Assembly (NCBI RefSeq): GCF_016427555.1 | Contig: NZ_JAELVS010000001.1 | Location: 62,001 to 126,000 of the forward strand | Direction of reading: 5' to 3' | DNA from: Marinobacter litoralis | GTDB taxonomy: Bacteria; Pseudomonadota; Gammaproteobacteria; Pseudomonadales; Oleiphilaceae | DNA: 64,000 bases | In this document: piece after piece, positions 47,867 through 57,640 of the stretch | Layout of the letters: each line of letters begins with the position of its first letter | How positions within the stretch are numbered: position 1 is the stretch's first letter | Made by a program: the position numbers and the translations under genes | The notes under the pieces: model-generated | Database searches by the model: none | Seen by the model: the letters and a program-made list of their open reading frames with translations, nothing else | Told to the model about the DNA's origin: nothing

Positions 47867-49264
47867 TCAATGAGCAACAACTCGGTTACGGCCCGTTGCC
47901 TTGGCCCGATAGAGAGCTCTGTCTGCTCGTTCAAAGGCCTTGTCCTGATTGTCACCGGTCACAAACTGCGCCAGGCCCGAAGAAAACGTAATGCTGACCG
48001 GATTTCCGCCAAAATGAAATGGTAACTTTTCCACAAAACCCCGGAGTTTATTCATGACCGAAACCGCTTCGTCCATCCGGGTTTCGGGCAACAACAACGC
48101 AAACTCTTCTCCACCAATTCGAGCGATGAAGTCGGTGGTTCGAAGTCGCCCCTGAAGCTCTCTCGCAACCAATTGCAACACACGGTCACCGGCTTTATGG
48201 CCGTAGGTATCGTTGATCCGCTTAAACAGATCAATATCCAGAACAGCGACGGTCAGAGGGTGTTGATAGCGCCGCCAGCGGCTGAACTCGAAATGCAGCC
48301 GTTCTTGCCACGCCTCGCGATTAGGAAGCTGGGTCAGCATATCCGTCATAGCGCGGGCGCGCTCCCGACGAATCTGCGCTCGCATCTGCTCGGAGCTGGC
48401 TTCCATCGCCGCCATTTTCTGATGCATGGATTCAAGCTGCTCGGCCAGCAAGCGTTCGCGCTCCGTTTCTTTATCTTTGAACCGGGTCAAGGCATTGGCA
48501 ATCTGGTCGAGGCGCTGCCCCACCGATTGCTTCAGCGTGTTTAAATCCTGGCTGTACTGGATATCCTCGCTGACCAACTCAATCTCCTGACGAATTTCAT
48601 GATCAAGAGTGGCCCGATCGTCCTTTCGTGAGGAGTTGGATTCAGATTGCAGGGCAAAATGCTCGCGCAAGGTTTCCAAGCGGCTGTTGAGCCGGCTCAG
48701 AAAAGCTTCGAGTTCGCGTTGATTACGGGTGATGGCTTTGATCAAAAGCTCTGATACCGACTCCAGGCTTGTCCGCAACGTACTCCAATCTATGCTGCTC
48801 AACAGAGTCTGCTGAAGTTCTTTGGCTTGTATTTCGGCCTCGGGCTCTAGCGTCACCTGTACCAGAACCTGATTGAGCAATTGCCCCACTCTCCGGGCGA
48901 TGAGGAGGCGGTGATCCCGATCCGCGATATCGATACCTTCATCGCCGGCTGTTGTCGCATCCGGCTCGCGAGCCGTGGTTTCGTTCGTGGCGGATTTGGG
49001 CCCGGCATCCAATAATGCGATCTGGCGATCGATCTGCTCCTGCAGGCGACACCAGGCTTCTGCATCAAGGGTTTTTCGCCGCAACTCTGCCCGCAACCGA
49101 CTCAACAAGTGATCCAGCTCCGGGCGCTGGCCCTCGGAAGCCACAGTGGTTCGTACCAGCATTCGCTCAAGCAGCTCACGCTGCTCCCGACATTGACGGT
49201 CCTGTTGCTCAGCTTCCTTTAACAATTGCTGATATTTTTTCTTCCAGGATTGCTCCGATGTCAT
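47867..49264 (-). CDS. Diguanylate cyclase with long helical N-terminal region
   Basis: A 465-residue cytoplasmic c-di-GMP synthase. The C-terminal GGDEF domain has LTQLPNREAWQERL, the active site IGGEEF at 383-388 and the product-inhibition I-site RTTD at 375-378, exactly five residues upstream. It should therefore be active and feedback-inhibited. The first 300 residues are Gln/Glu/Arg-rich and helical with coiled-coil runs; no known sensor domain is recognised. A good ribosome site CGGAG precedes the ATG. It follows xerC by 11 bases on the same strand. Confidence 0.92.
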   Translation of the reverse strand: MTSEQSWKKKYQQLLKEAEQQDRQCREQRELLERMLVRTTVASEGQRPELDHLLSRLRAELRRKTLDAEAWCRLQEQIDRQIALLDAGPKSATNETTAREPDATTAGDEGIDIADRDHRLLIARRVGQLLNQVLVQVTLEPEAEIQAKELQQTLLSSIDWSTLRTSLESVSELLIKAITRNQRELEAFLSRLNSRLETLREHFALQSESNSSRKDDRATLDHEIRQEIELVSEDIQYSQDLNTLKQSVGQRLDQIANALTRFKDKETERERLLAEQLESMHQKMAAMEASSEQMRAQIRRERARAMTDMLTQLPNREAWQERLHFEFSRWRRYQHPLTVAVLDIDLFKRINDTYGHKAGDRVLQLVARELQGRLRTTDFIARIGGEEFALLLPETRMDEAVSVMNKLRGFVEKLPFHFGGNPVSITFSSGLAQFVTGDNQDKAFERADRALYRAKATGRNRVVAH

Positions 49265-49275
49265 GCAATGCTCCG

Positions 49276-50247
49276 TTAGTTGCCGGCCGATTCCTTGTCA
49301 GAGCCCGCTGCTTTTGCAGCCGCTCTCCGACGAGCCCGGGGATGGCTTTGATCATAAACCCGCGCAAGATGTTGAAAGTCCAAGTGAGTATAGACCTGAG
49401 TTGTCGCAATGTCCGCATGCCCCAACAGTTCTTGCACCGCCCGTAAATCGCCACTCGATTCCAGCATGTGACTTGCAAACGAGTGGCGAAGCATATGGGG
49501 GTGCAGTCTCTGGTCTGCTCCCTGAACCGAACCCCAGCGCGCCAAACGCGCTTGAATACTGCGCAGGCTCAAGCGATTACCCCGTTGACTTACAAACATA
49601 GCAGGCTCACTGCCAGCCACAAACTGCGCGCGACATTTCAGCCAGCGGCGAATCGCTGCGGCGGCTTTGGCTCCCACCGGTAGCAGCCGTTCTTTACTGC
49701 CCTTACCCAAAACCCGGACCTCCCCGCCAGCCAGATCGACAGCGTCCAGGTTAAGACCGGCCAGCTCGGACAACCGCAGGCCGGATGAGTACATCAGTTC
49801 AAACATGGCCAAATCACGCACTTCAAGCGGATCGTCAGGGTTTACATCCAGCAACTGGTTGAGCTGATCCACATCGGCCACTTTTGGCAGGCGGCGGCCA
49901 CTTTTAGGTGCACGAATATCCAGAGCCGGATTGTCGTGTGCGATCCCTTCCCGCAGCAGGAATTGATAAAACCGACGAATAGAAGACAGGTGACGTGCGA
50001 TGCTTCGCCCGCCAAGCCCTGCTTTGCTCAGGTTGGCGACGTATCGGCGCACATCGTGACTGGTCAGCCGTGACCACCGCTCGATTCCAACCGTGGGCAG
50101 CCAGGCTCCCAAGCGTTGCAAATCTCGGAGATAATGTTCGCAGGTGCGGGGAGAATGGCGTTTTTCAGAGGATAAGTGATTCAGGAAATCTGCCAGTGGC
50201 GCTGAAAGCGCCTCTGGCATCTGGCCGTCGGAGCTGGCGTCGGTCAC
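49276..50247 (-). CDS. xerC: Tyrosine recombinase XerC
   Basis: A 323-residue site-specific recombinase that, with XerD, resolves chromosome dimers at dif. Catalytic residues are visible: Arg in MYSSGLRLSELAGL, Lys in LGKGSKERLLPV, HxxR in HPHMLRHSFASHML, the second His in LLGHADIATTQ and Tyr in VYTHLD. The N-terminal SAM-like domain (LSSEKRHSPRTCEHYLRDLQ) is normal. It starts at GTG overlapping the DUF484 stop by four bases, the usual xerC-DUF484 coupling. Confidence 0.94.
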   Translation of the reverse strand: MTDASSDGQMPEALSAPLADFLNHLSSEKRHSPRTCEHYLRDLQRLGAWLPTVGIERWSRLTSHDVRRYVANLSKAGLGGRSIARHLSSIRRFYQFLLREGIAHDNPALDIRAPKSGRRLPKVADVDQLNQLLDVNPDDPLEVRDLAMFELMYSSGLRLSELAGLNLDAVDLAGGEVRVLGKGSKERLLPVGAKAAAAIRRWLKCRAQFVAGSEPAMFVSQRGNRLSLRSIQARLARWGSVQGADQRLHPHMLRHSFASHMLESSGDLRAVQELLGHADIATTQVYTHLDFQHLARVYDQSHPRARRRAAAKAAGSDKESAGN

Positions 50248-50999
50248 CCTTGACCACTCTCCACCGTTAATTCGGCGACTTTTGCGGCATCCGTACCATG
50301 ACGTTTCAAAACAGGGGGCAGCAGGCGGCTTAGCGTATCGCTGATGTAGCTCAAAAACAGCGACCCCATGCTTTGATCAAAATACCCCGGCTCGCAACTA
50401 CCGACCGCAAAAACACCCACCAATCCTTCATAACGAAGCGGTACCAGAGCCACCGAGGCGATTGGCTCGTCACGATCCGGGAACAAAAAGGCCCGTTCAC
50501 TTTCGCGGAACTGGCCACACACAGCCCGATCACCATCCAATAGTGCGCCCAGGCGCTGCTCGGCCTGAGACTTGCCCACAATGTGTAAGGCGCCGTGGGA
50601 CTGGCCCAACTTGCTGGCATCACCGAACAACAGAATGGTCGCAGCATCCAGGCCAAAGTCGCCGCGAATACTGTCATCAATGGCCGATGCCATGTCTTGC
50701 AGGTTTTTTGCTTCGATCACCTGCATCAGCAAGCGTTTGCTCTTTTCGAACAAGCGGTCGTTATGACGGGCAATCGAGACCAGCTCCATCATCTCGCTGC
50801 GCAGGGTGTCCCGTTGCTCCCGGAACAAATGAACCTGACGCTCAACCAACGAAATTGCGCGGCCACTGGCATGAGGCAAAGTTAAACTGCGCAGCAGTTC
50901 GTCCTGGTCGAGAAAAAAATCAGGATGGGCGCGAAGATAATCCGCCACCTGCTCGGGGGTAAGTTCGCCGGCCTTCTGGCGGGCCGTTTGTTCTGTCAT
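50244..50999 (-). CDS. DUF484 family GAF-like protein
   Basis: A 251-residue protein, usually placed just before xerC in gammaproteobacteria, as here. LTPEQVADYLRAHPDFFLDQ and RAISLVERQVHLFREQRDTL open the family; the second half (VALVPLRYEGLVGVFAVGS, then GSLFLSYISDTLSRLL) looks like a GAF fold. Function unknown, possibly a ligand-binding partner of recombination or division. Start ATG 50999, with AGGAG six bases upstream; the GTG one codon earlier has poorer spacing. Confidence 0.9.
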   Translation of the reverse strand: MTEQTARQKAGELTPEQVADYLRAHPDFFLDQDELLRSLTLPHASGRAISLVERQVHLFREQRDTLRSEMMELVSIARHNDRLFEKSKRLLMQVIEAKNLQDMASAIDDSIRGDFGLDAATILLFGDASKLGQSHGALHIVGKSQAEQRLGALLDGDRAVCGQFRESERAFLFPDRDEPIASVALVPLRYEGLVGVFAVGSCEPGYFDQSMGSLFLSYISDTLSRLLPPVLKRHGTDAAKVAELTVESGQG

Positions 51000-51016
51000 C
51001 ACATTCTCCTGAACCG

Positions 51017-51931
51017 TCAGGCCCTGTTTTTATGCGTTCTTGAGCTTTTCCGTCGGCGGGGCGGTGTGTCGCCCGGCAGCCGCAACTGGCCGTCGAAGAC
51101 TGTTGTGGCAGGGCCTTCCATCATAACAGGGGTCCCTTCACCCTGCCATTCGATCACCAGAGGGCCACCTCTCAGTTCTACTTTTACCCGTTCATCCAGC
51201 AAACCGCGCAAACGGCCCGCCACCACCGCAGCACAGGCGCCACTGCCACAGGCCAACGTTTCACCCGAACCACGCTCAAACACCCTTAAACGGGCGTGAC
51301 CGCGATCGATAATTTGCAGAAAGCCAATATTGGCCCGGGCCGGGAAACGCGGATGCTTTTCCAGCAAAGGCCCCAAGCTGGATACCGGCGCGGTATCAAC
51401 ATCCTCAACCACCAGAACCCCATGAGGATTACCCATGGACACCGCTGAAAGCTCCAGCGTCTGATCCTCCACGTCAACGGTATAGACAGTTTTCTGGCAA
51501 TTGGCGGCAAACGGAATTGCCGGCGGATTCAACTCCGGCACGCCCATATTCACCAGCACCTGACCGTCTTTACTGATCCTCAGCTCGATGATGCCTTTCG
51601 CTGTCTGCACCCGAATCACGCGCTTGTTGGTCAAGCGCTGATCCCGCACAAACCGGGCGAAGCAGCGCGCACCGTTGCCACACTGCTCCACTTCCGAGCC
51701 ATCCGCATTAAAAATCCGGTAACGGAAATCAACGTCCGGCAAACCCGGCGGCTCAACCACCAACAACTGGTCGAAACCAATACCAAAATTCCGGTTGGCT
51801 AATTCGCGAATCATCTCCGGGCGCAATCGGAACTGCTGGCTGATGGCATCCACCACCATGAAATCGTTGCCCAACCCGTGCATTTTGGTGAACCGTAGCA
51901 ACGGGCCCTGACCCCGCCTTTGCTGCGTCAT
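51017..51931 (-). CDS. dapF: Diaminopimelate epimerase
   Basis: A 304-residue PLP-free epimerase converting LL- to meso-diaminopimelate, the precursor of lysine and of peptidoglycan cross-links. The two catalytic cysteines lie in [15 protein letters not shown] and [28 protein letters not shown] is the family start. Start taken as ATG 51931, with GGGGAG six bases upstream; the ATG at 51949 lies on the lysA stop and has no ribosome site. A basic tail ([13 protein letters not shown]) extends past the usual end. It follows lysA on the same strand. Confidence 0.94.
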   Translation of the reverse strand: MTQQRRGQGPLLRFTKMHGLGNDFMVVDAISQQFRLRPEMIRELANRNFGIGFDQLLVVEPPGLPDVDFRYRIFNADGSEVEQCGNGARCFARFVRDQRLTNKRVIRVQTAKGIIELRISKDGQVLVNMGVPELNPPAIPFAANCQKTVYTVDVEDQTLELSAVSMGNPHGVLVVEDVDTAPVSSLGPLLEKHPRFPARANIGFLQIIDRGHARLRVFERGSGETLACGSGACAAVVAGRLRGLLDERVKVELRGGPLVIEWQGEGTPVMMEGPATTVFDGQLRLPGDTPPRRRKSSRTHKNRA

Positions 51932-51945
51932 ATCCGGCTCCCCGC

Positions 51946-53196
51946 TCATTCCGGCAAGCAACTTTCCGGGGCCAGCTGTTCATCCAGCGTCTCCCGGCGG
52001 CGAACCACATGCACCTGATCACCATCAACCATCAGCTCTGGCGGACGGTTGCGGGTGTTGTAGTTGGAAGCCATCACAAAACCATAGGCTCCGGCTGAGC
52101 GAACCGCCAGCAAATCATTCGCCTTCAGAGTCAGCGCACGATCTTTACCCAGAAAATCACCGGTTTCGCAAACAGGGCCGACCAGATCCCAGATCTTTTC
52201 TTCACCCTCGTTATGGGGTTTGACCGGCACAATGGCCTGCCACGCGCTGTATAGTGCCGGGCGAATCAGATCGTTCATGGCGGCATCGATAATGGCAAAG
52301 TTGCGATGCTCGGTGCACTTGAGGAATTCCACCTTGGTCACCAGAATGCCGGCGTTGGCGGCAATCGAACGGCCAGGCTCCAGAATGAGCTCCAGCTCGC
52401 GATCTCCCATGCGCTCAGACAAGGCTTTCACGTATTCGGAAGGCTCCGGAGGCGTTTCCTGATCGTAAGTCACACCCAGTCCACCCCCCATATCGAGGTG
52501 ACGAATGTTGATGCCCTGCTCGGCCAGCGTGTCAACCAGCGCCAACACACGATCCAGCGCATCCAGAAACGGAGACACGGTGGTCAGCTGAGAACCAATG
52601 TGGCAATCCACCCCTTTGATATCCAGATTTGGCAAAGTCGCTGCACGCGCGTAGACCTGAGGCGCTTCGGCGATATCGATACCGAACTTGTTTTCTTTCA
52701 GACCGGTCGAAATGTACGGATGCGTACCAGCATCCACATCCGGGTTCACCCGCAAGGACACCGGCGCTTTCACACCCAGCTCACCGGCCACCGCGTTCAA
52801 GCGATCCAGTTCGGTATCAGACTCAACATTAAAGCAACGCACACCGGCTTCCAGTGCCCGTTTCATTTCCCACTCTTGTTTGCCAACACCAGAAAATACA
52901 ACCTTGCTGGTGTCGCCACCGGCCCGAATGACCCGTTCCAGCTCTCCGGCCGAAACGATATCGAAACCGGCACCAAGCCGGGCCAGAACGTTCAGCACGG
53001 CCAGATTGCTGTTGGCTTTTACGGCGTAGCACACCAGATGGGGGCGATTGCTCAGAGCATCGTCGTAGGCCCGGTAGTGGCGCTCCAGAGTCGCGCGTGA
53101 ATATACGTAAGCCGGAGTGCCATGCTGCTCGGCAATTCGGGCAACCGGAAGATCTTCGGCGTAAAGCTCGCCATCACGGTAATTGAAATGATCCAT
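51946..53196 (-). CDS. lysA: Diaminopimelate decarboxylase
   Basis: A 416-residue PLP enzyme that decarboxylates meso-diaminopimelate to lysine. The PLP lysine is in [66 protein letters not shown] and [13 protein letters not shown] follow; VCETGDFLG gives the substrate cysteine. AGGAA precedes the ATG. lptM lies just upstream and dapF just downstream, a conserved trio. Confidence 0.95.
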   Translation of the reverse strand: MDHFNYRDGELYAEDLPVARIAEQHGTPAYVYSRATLERHYRAYDDALSNRPHLVCYAVKANSNLAVLNVLARLGAGFDIVSAGELERVIRAGGDTSKVVFSGVGKQEWEMKRALEAGVRCFNVESDTELDRLNAVAGELGVKAPVSLRVNPDVDAGTHPYISTGLKENKFGIDIAEAPQVYARAATLPNLDIKGVDCHIGSQLTTVSPFLDALDRVLALVDTLAEQGINIRHLDMGGGLGVTYDQETPPEPSEYVKALSERMGDRELELILEPGRSIAANAGILVTKVEFLKCTEHRNFAIIDAAMNDLIRPALYSAWQAIVPVKPHNEGEEKIWDLVGPVCETGDFLGKDRALTLKANDLLAVRSAGAYGFVMASNYNTRNRPPELMVDGDQVHVVRRRETLDEQLAPESCLPE

Positions 53197-53228
53197 TCTT
53201 TTCCTGAACTCGTTAGGGAAGGTAAACG

Positions 53229-53417
53229 TCAGCGCGCCATCGGCTCGTTATCGCGGTCATCAGCGGTTTCAGCACGCTCCGATTCAGCCTCAACAGCGTC
53301 TATTGCCACCGGCGCGTCCCGGTACAGGGGGCCCTTTTGCCCACAGCCGCTCACAGCGAAAATGACCAGCAGACACGATGTCACATAGCCCAACCGAAGC
53401 GATTTCTTCGTCTGCAT
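53229..53417 (-). CDS. lptM: LPS translocon maturation chaperone LptM (YifL)
   Basis: A 62-residue lipoprotein. The signal ends in the lipobox AVSGC with Cys 25, followed by GQKGPLY, the conserved LptM motif. In E. coli LptM helps LptD form its correct disulfides in the outer-membrane LPS translocon. The acidic tail (EAESERAETADD) is not conserved. It precedes lysA by 32 bases, the normal position of this gene. AAGGG lies before the ATG. Confidence 0.88.
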   Translation of the reverse strand: MQTKKSLRLGYVTSCLLVIFAVSGCGQKGPLYRDAPVAIDAVEAESERAETADDRDNEPMAR

Positions 53418-53635
53418 ACGTTTACCCTTGCGTGAATAATAGACGAAGTATACCCGAGTCCCGTCCTGTACCGCGAGGTCAGTGCCTTATCCCTGCAACA
53501 CCCTGAGCGAAAGGTTTTTTTCATCTCGATAGACAGTATGATGAACAGTTCGGAGTCATTCGGGCAAACAACCACAACAACACTCGGTTCCGGCCGGATA
53601 CCGGTACCGGCAGATCATCGTGAGGCATCTGTGCT

Positions 53636-56080
53636 TTGAAAGAGTTCCTGATCCAACGCTATCGACCCGACCCCACCGGGCCTGCCATCCATCCAACGCT
53701 GCTTCGGGTAGACGTTGACGGCCGCATTACTCATGCCGACAGGCACGCGGAAGCCATGTTCGGATACGACGCCAGTGAACTTTCACGCCTGTCGGTACAG
53801 CACATTCTGGCCTCTCGCCAGGACGACCCGTTCGCGCCGGCGCACCGTCACCGGTTGGCCGACGGTCAAACCGTTCTGGTAACGTTCAAGCACAAAGAGG
53901 GCTTCTTTTTTACCGCATCACTGGGCCTTCGCCTTGAATCGCTGCCAAGCAACCCTGAAACCCGCGCCTCCATTACACAGATAAGCAGCAAAAAGGTGGA
54001 CGGCCGCTTGCTCGCACTCGCTGAACGCAGTGCCAGTTTTGGTTTTTGGGAACTCGACGTGGCGTCCAATGACGTGTTCTGGTCTGAAGCCATGTACCGG
54101 TTGCTAGACCTGCGCGTGGGGGCCGTCCTGTCGCCGGAACAGGCGTTGTTCTACTGCCAGTCCCACCAGAACCGGATACGCGCGTTGATTCGCCGGTGCA
54201 TACGCTCCGGGCAAGCGTTCAGTGTCGAGTTGCCGATCCTCACCAGTCGGCAACGACCGGTACGCGCCACTCTGTCCGGCCGGGCGCTCAAAAGCGGCGG
54301 CCGCGTGAACCGAATCGGCGGGGTACTGGTCAACCACAGCTCTGCCATGCATCACGACGAACAAAAACAACAAGCTCAACGCTTGCTCGAAGCCATGGCA
54401 AGCGCAACGCCTGACCTGGCGGTAGCCATCGACACTCACTTCAATTTGCTGCATTTCAATGACGTTTGGGCGCAGCAATTCCGAATGGCCTTCGATTTAG
54501 AACCCCAGCCGGGCGACAACCTCAAAACGCTCCTGAAAGACTTTCCCAACGAACGCCGCCTGATGGAAAGCTTGTGGCAGAAAGCGTTCGAACGGGACCA
54601 TTTTATCGCCGAAATGCCCTTGTTCGGTGATGGCGCGCCGTCCTCGTTATTCGAGCTTCACTTTCAACGAATCCGCAACGATAACGGCGAAGTGGTCGGT
54701 GCCGTGCGGATCGGCCGAGACATCAGCAGTCGGGTTCTACACCACAGTAGTGGTGACCATCGCATGCGCCATGATCCTATCACGGGCCTGATGAACCGCC
54801 GCGCTTTCAGCGTTCATCTGGAACGCGCCATCAGCCATCGTCACAAACGTCAGATGGTCGATAGCCTGCTGTTTCTCGACATTGACGATTTTGACAGTTT
54901 CAGCAAAGTCGCTGACACCGGCACCTGTGACCGATACCTGCGCGAGCTGGCCAGCACACTGAACTTGCGCGTGCGAAAACGCGATGCCCTCGCGCGTCTG
55001 GGCGGCGACACCTTCGCCCTGTTTATCGAGAACTGCCCGGAATCCCGGGCCCGGCGCATCGCCGACGAAGTCCGGGAGCAAATCGCCCAGTTTCAGTTTG
55101 AGTGGCAGGGAAGCGTTCTTCAGACGACCGTCAGCGGGGGCCTGCTCGTGATTGACAAAGAGGCCCCGGAACAACCCGACCTACTCCTGAGCCAAGCCGC
55201 CGATTTATGCCACACCGCAAAAACATCTGGTCGCGACCGGATCCACACCGCGCACGCTTTACCCACAGAAACGGACAGCGACAGCGGCAGCGAGCGGCGA
55301 TTGCAGCAGCTGCGCCAGGCACTGGATAACGAGTCGCTGGTGCTGGAATTCCAGGCTTTGAAACCGGTTGCCAGCGTAACTTGGGGCGACCACGTCGAAA
55401 TACTCTGCCGTATTCCGGCCGGTCCGGACAACGACCTTCTCAGGCCGGAACATTTTCTGCCCGTAGCCGAACGTTACGATCTCGCCAAAATGCTGGACCG
55501 GCAAGTTATCCGGCAAACTCTGGCCTGGCTGAGCCAGCACCGCTTACTGGTGCCGCGGCTCAAATACTGCGGGTTTAACCTGTCTCTGGCTTCGGTTCTG
55601 GACGACACATTTACCGACTTTATGGAACAGGCTGTGGCCACAACGCCCTTTGCGGCCAGTTGTTTTTGTCTGGAGATTCGTGAATCCCACGCGACCCGCT
55701 ACCCCGACGAAGTGGCGGTTCTTTGCGATTCACTGCATCAAATCGGTTGCCGGGTGGCCTTGGAAGGTGCCGGAGCCTCAGTGGAAAGTTACAGTCTGGC
55801 CGCCAATTTGCCGGTTGATATCATCAAACTCGACAAGCGGGTTATGCATCAGCTGGAAAGTGATCCGGTGCAACAGATTATGGTGGATGCCCTGCACCAG
55901 ATCGCCGAAACAACCGGCAAAGAAACCGTTGCGACGTTTATTGAAAACGATGAAACGCTTCGAAAAGTGCGCTCGCTGGGCATTCATTTCGGGCAGGGCT
56001 TCCGGCTGGCACGACCTCAACCACTGGAAGACCTGACGCCTGCGGTGGTGGATTTAAGCACCGGGCGAATTGGCGGGTAA
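53636..56080 (+). CDS. PAS-GGDEF-EAL protein with degenerate active sites
   Basis: An 814-residue cytoplasmic protein. Three PAS-like regions (about 18-100, 125-230, 250-365), GGDEF at 375-535 and EAL at 555-795. The cyclase motif reads GGDTF (456-460), lacking the essential acidic fourth residue. EAL reads EIL (near 588-590); the DDFG metal loop reads EGAGAS; ExVE reads IENDE. NLSLAS, LEIRES and KLD remain. Catalysis is therefore unlikely and a c-di-GMP-binding or scaffold role is inferred. The only available start is TTG 53636, with GAGG ten bases upstream. Divergent from lptM. Confidence 0.88.
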   Translation: MKEFLIQRYRPDPTGPAIHPTLLRVDVDGRITHADRHAEAMFGYDASELSRLSVQHILASRQDDPFAPAHRHRLADGQTVLVTFKHKEGFFFTASLGLRLESLPSNPETRASITQISSKKVDGRLLALAERSASFGFWELDVASNDVFWSEAMYRLLDLRVGAVLSPEQALFYCQSHQNRIRALIRRCIRSGQAFSVELPILTSRQRPVRATLSGRALKSGGRVNRIGGVLVNHSSAMHHDEQKQQAQRLLEAMASATPDLAVAIDTHFNLLHFNDVWAQQFRMAFDLEPQPGDNLKTLLKDFPNERRLMESLWQKAFERDHFIAEMPLFGDGAPSSLFELHFQRIRNDNGEVVGAVRIGRDISSRVLHHSSGDHRMRHDPITGLMNRRAFSVHLERAISHRHKRQMVDSLLFLDIDDFDSFSKVADTGTCDRYLRELASTLNLRVRKRDALARLGGDTFALFIENCPESRARRIADEVREQIAQFQFEWQGSVLQTTVSGGLLVIDKEAPEQPDLLLSQAADLCHTAKTSGRDRIHTAHALPTETDSDSGSERRLQQLRQALDNESLVLEFQALKPVASVTWGDHVEILCRIPAGPDNDLLRPEHFLPVAERYDLAKMLDRQVIRQTLAWLSQHRLLVPRLKYCGFNLSLASVLDDTFTDFMEQAVATTPFAASCFCLEIRESHATRYPDEVAVLCDSLHQIGCRVALEGAGASVESYSLAANLPVDIIKLDKRVMHQLESDPVQQIMVDALHQIAETTGKETVATFIENDETLRKVRSLGIHFGQGFRLARPQPLEDLTPAVVDLSTGRIGG

Positions 56081-56084
56081 GGGA

Positions 56085-56111
56085 ATGCCGGCAACTCAGC
56101 GGTGCCGGCAT
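56085..56111. terminator. Hairpin between the GGDEF-EAL gene and argH
   Basis: ATGCCGGCA (56085-56093) pairs with TGCCGGCAT (56103-56111) around nine bases. There is no T-run on either strand, so termination is only moderately supported. Confidence 0.5.
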
Positions 56112-56132
56112 CCCATCGTACACCACATGGAA

Positions 56133-57539
56133 TCAGAGCGCAGCGCGGGCCCGGGCAACGGCGGCCAGTACCTGATTCGGCGCGGTACCACCCAAATGGT
56201 CACGAGCCTGCACAGAGCCGTCCAGCGTCAGCACATCGAACACGTCTTCGCCGATCACGTCAGAGAACTGCTGCAGTTCTTCCAGAGTCATTTCGGACAG
56301 ATCCCGGTTTTCGGCAACGCCAAACGCTACAGACTTACCCACAATCTCGTGCGCATCGCGGAACGGCACACCTTTCTTGACCAGGTAGTCCGCCAGATCC
56401 GTCGCGGTTGAGAAGCCACGCTTCGCCGCCACGCGCATGTTGTCCGCTTTTGCCTTGATCGCCGGAATCATGTCAGCGTAGGCCTTCAGGCAACCTTTAA
56501 CCGTGTCCACGGTATCGAACAGAGGCTCTTTGTCTTCCTGGTTGTCCTTGTTGTACGCCAACGGCTGGCTCTTCATCAGGGTCAACAGGCTGATCAGATG
56601 GCCGTTTACCCGGCCAGTCTTGCCACGCACCAGTTCCGGTACGTCCGGGTTCTTTTTCTGGGGCATGATCGAAGAACCGGTGCAGAAGCGGTCAGGAAGA
56701 TCGATAAAATCGAACTGAGCCGAGGTCCACAGTACCAACTCTTCGCTGAAACGGGACAGATGGGTCATCAGCAAAGATGCAAAGCTGCAGAACTCAATGG
56801 CGAAATCCCGGTCACTGACGGAATCCAGCGAGTTTTCGGAAGCGCGATCAAAGCCCAGCAGTTCGGCGGTCATGTTGCGGTCGATCGGGTAGGTGGTACC
56901 CGCCAGCGCAGCCGCACCCAAAGGCATGACGTTCACTCGCTTGCGGCAATCCTGCAGTCGCTCGGCATCCCGAACCAACATTTCATACCAGGCCAGAAGA
57001 TGGTGGCCGAAAGTCACCGGCTGGGCGGTTTGGAGGTGCGTAAAACCCGGCATGATGGTAGCCGCTTCACGCTCCGCCAGATCCAGCAGGCCAGATCGCA
57101 AACGCGTCAGCTCTTCGGCAATCACATCGATTTCATCACGCAGATACAGGCGGATATCGGTGGCTACCTGATCGTTCCGGCTGCGGCCTGTGTGCAGCTT
57201 CTTGCCGGTAATACCAATGCGTTCGGTCAGCTTGGCTTCGATGTTCATGTGCACATCTTCAAGGCTTACAGACCACTCAAACCGACCTGCCTCGATGTCT
57301 TCTTTAACGCCTTTCAAGCCCTCAATAATCTGGTCACGCTCGGCGTCGGTCAGTACACCCACTTTCGCCAGCATGGTGGCGTGGGCAATGGAGCCGGTAA
57401 TATCATGGTGATACAGGCGCTGATCAAAACCCACCGACGCCGTGAAGCGCTCGACGAAGGCATCCGTCGGCTCACTGAAGCGGCCGCCCCAGGGTTTTTC
57501 GGAGGATGTGGTCTGGTCAGGTTTTTTCTGATCCGTCAT
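56133..57539 (-). CDS. argH: Argininosuccinate lyase
   Basis: A 468-residue enzyme that splits argininosuccinate into arginine and fumarate, the last step of arginine synthesis. Blocks are [72 protein letters not shown] and the fumarase-superfamily signature [20 protein letters not shown]. It is divergent from algZ, as in Pseudomonas. The product arginine is also the substrate of speA elsewhere in the window. Confidence 0.96.
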   Translation of the reverse strand: MTDQKKPDQTTSSEKPWGGRFSEPTDAFVERFTASVGFDQRLYHHDITGSIAHATMLAKVGVLTDAERDQIIEGLKGVKEDIEAGRFEWSVSLEDVHMNIEAKLTERIGITGKKLHTGRSRNDQVATDIRLYLRDEIDVIAEELTRLRSGLLDLAEREAATIMPGFTHLQTAQPVTFGHHLLAWYEMLVRDAERLQDCRKRVNVMPLGAAALAGTTYPIDRNMTAELLGFDRASENSLDSVSDRDFAIEFCSFASLLMTHLSRFSEELVLWTSAQFDFIDLPDRFCTGSSIMPQKKNPDVPELVRGKTGRVNGHLISLLTLMKSQPLAYNKDNQEDKEPLFDTVDTVKGCLKAYADMIPAIKAKADNMRVAAKRGFSTATDLADYLVKKGVPFRDAHEIVGKSVAFGVAENRDLSEMTLEELQQFSDVIGEDVFDVLTLDGSVQARDHLGGTAPNQVLAAVARARAAL

Positions 57540-57640
57540 GGTCTATCTTTCCTGCTGATAGCCCGGCTATCATCACGCCGGCCGTGGGTACATGAAATTT
57601 TGGGCAGTATAACATTCCGACCCGGGTTAAGGAGACTTCC

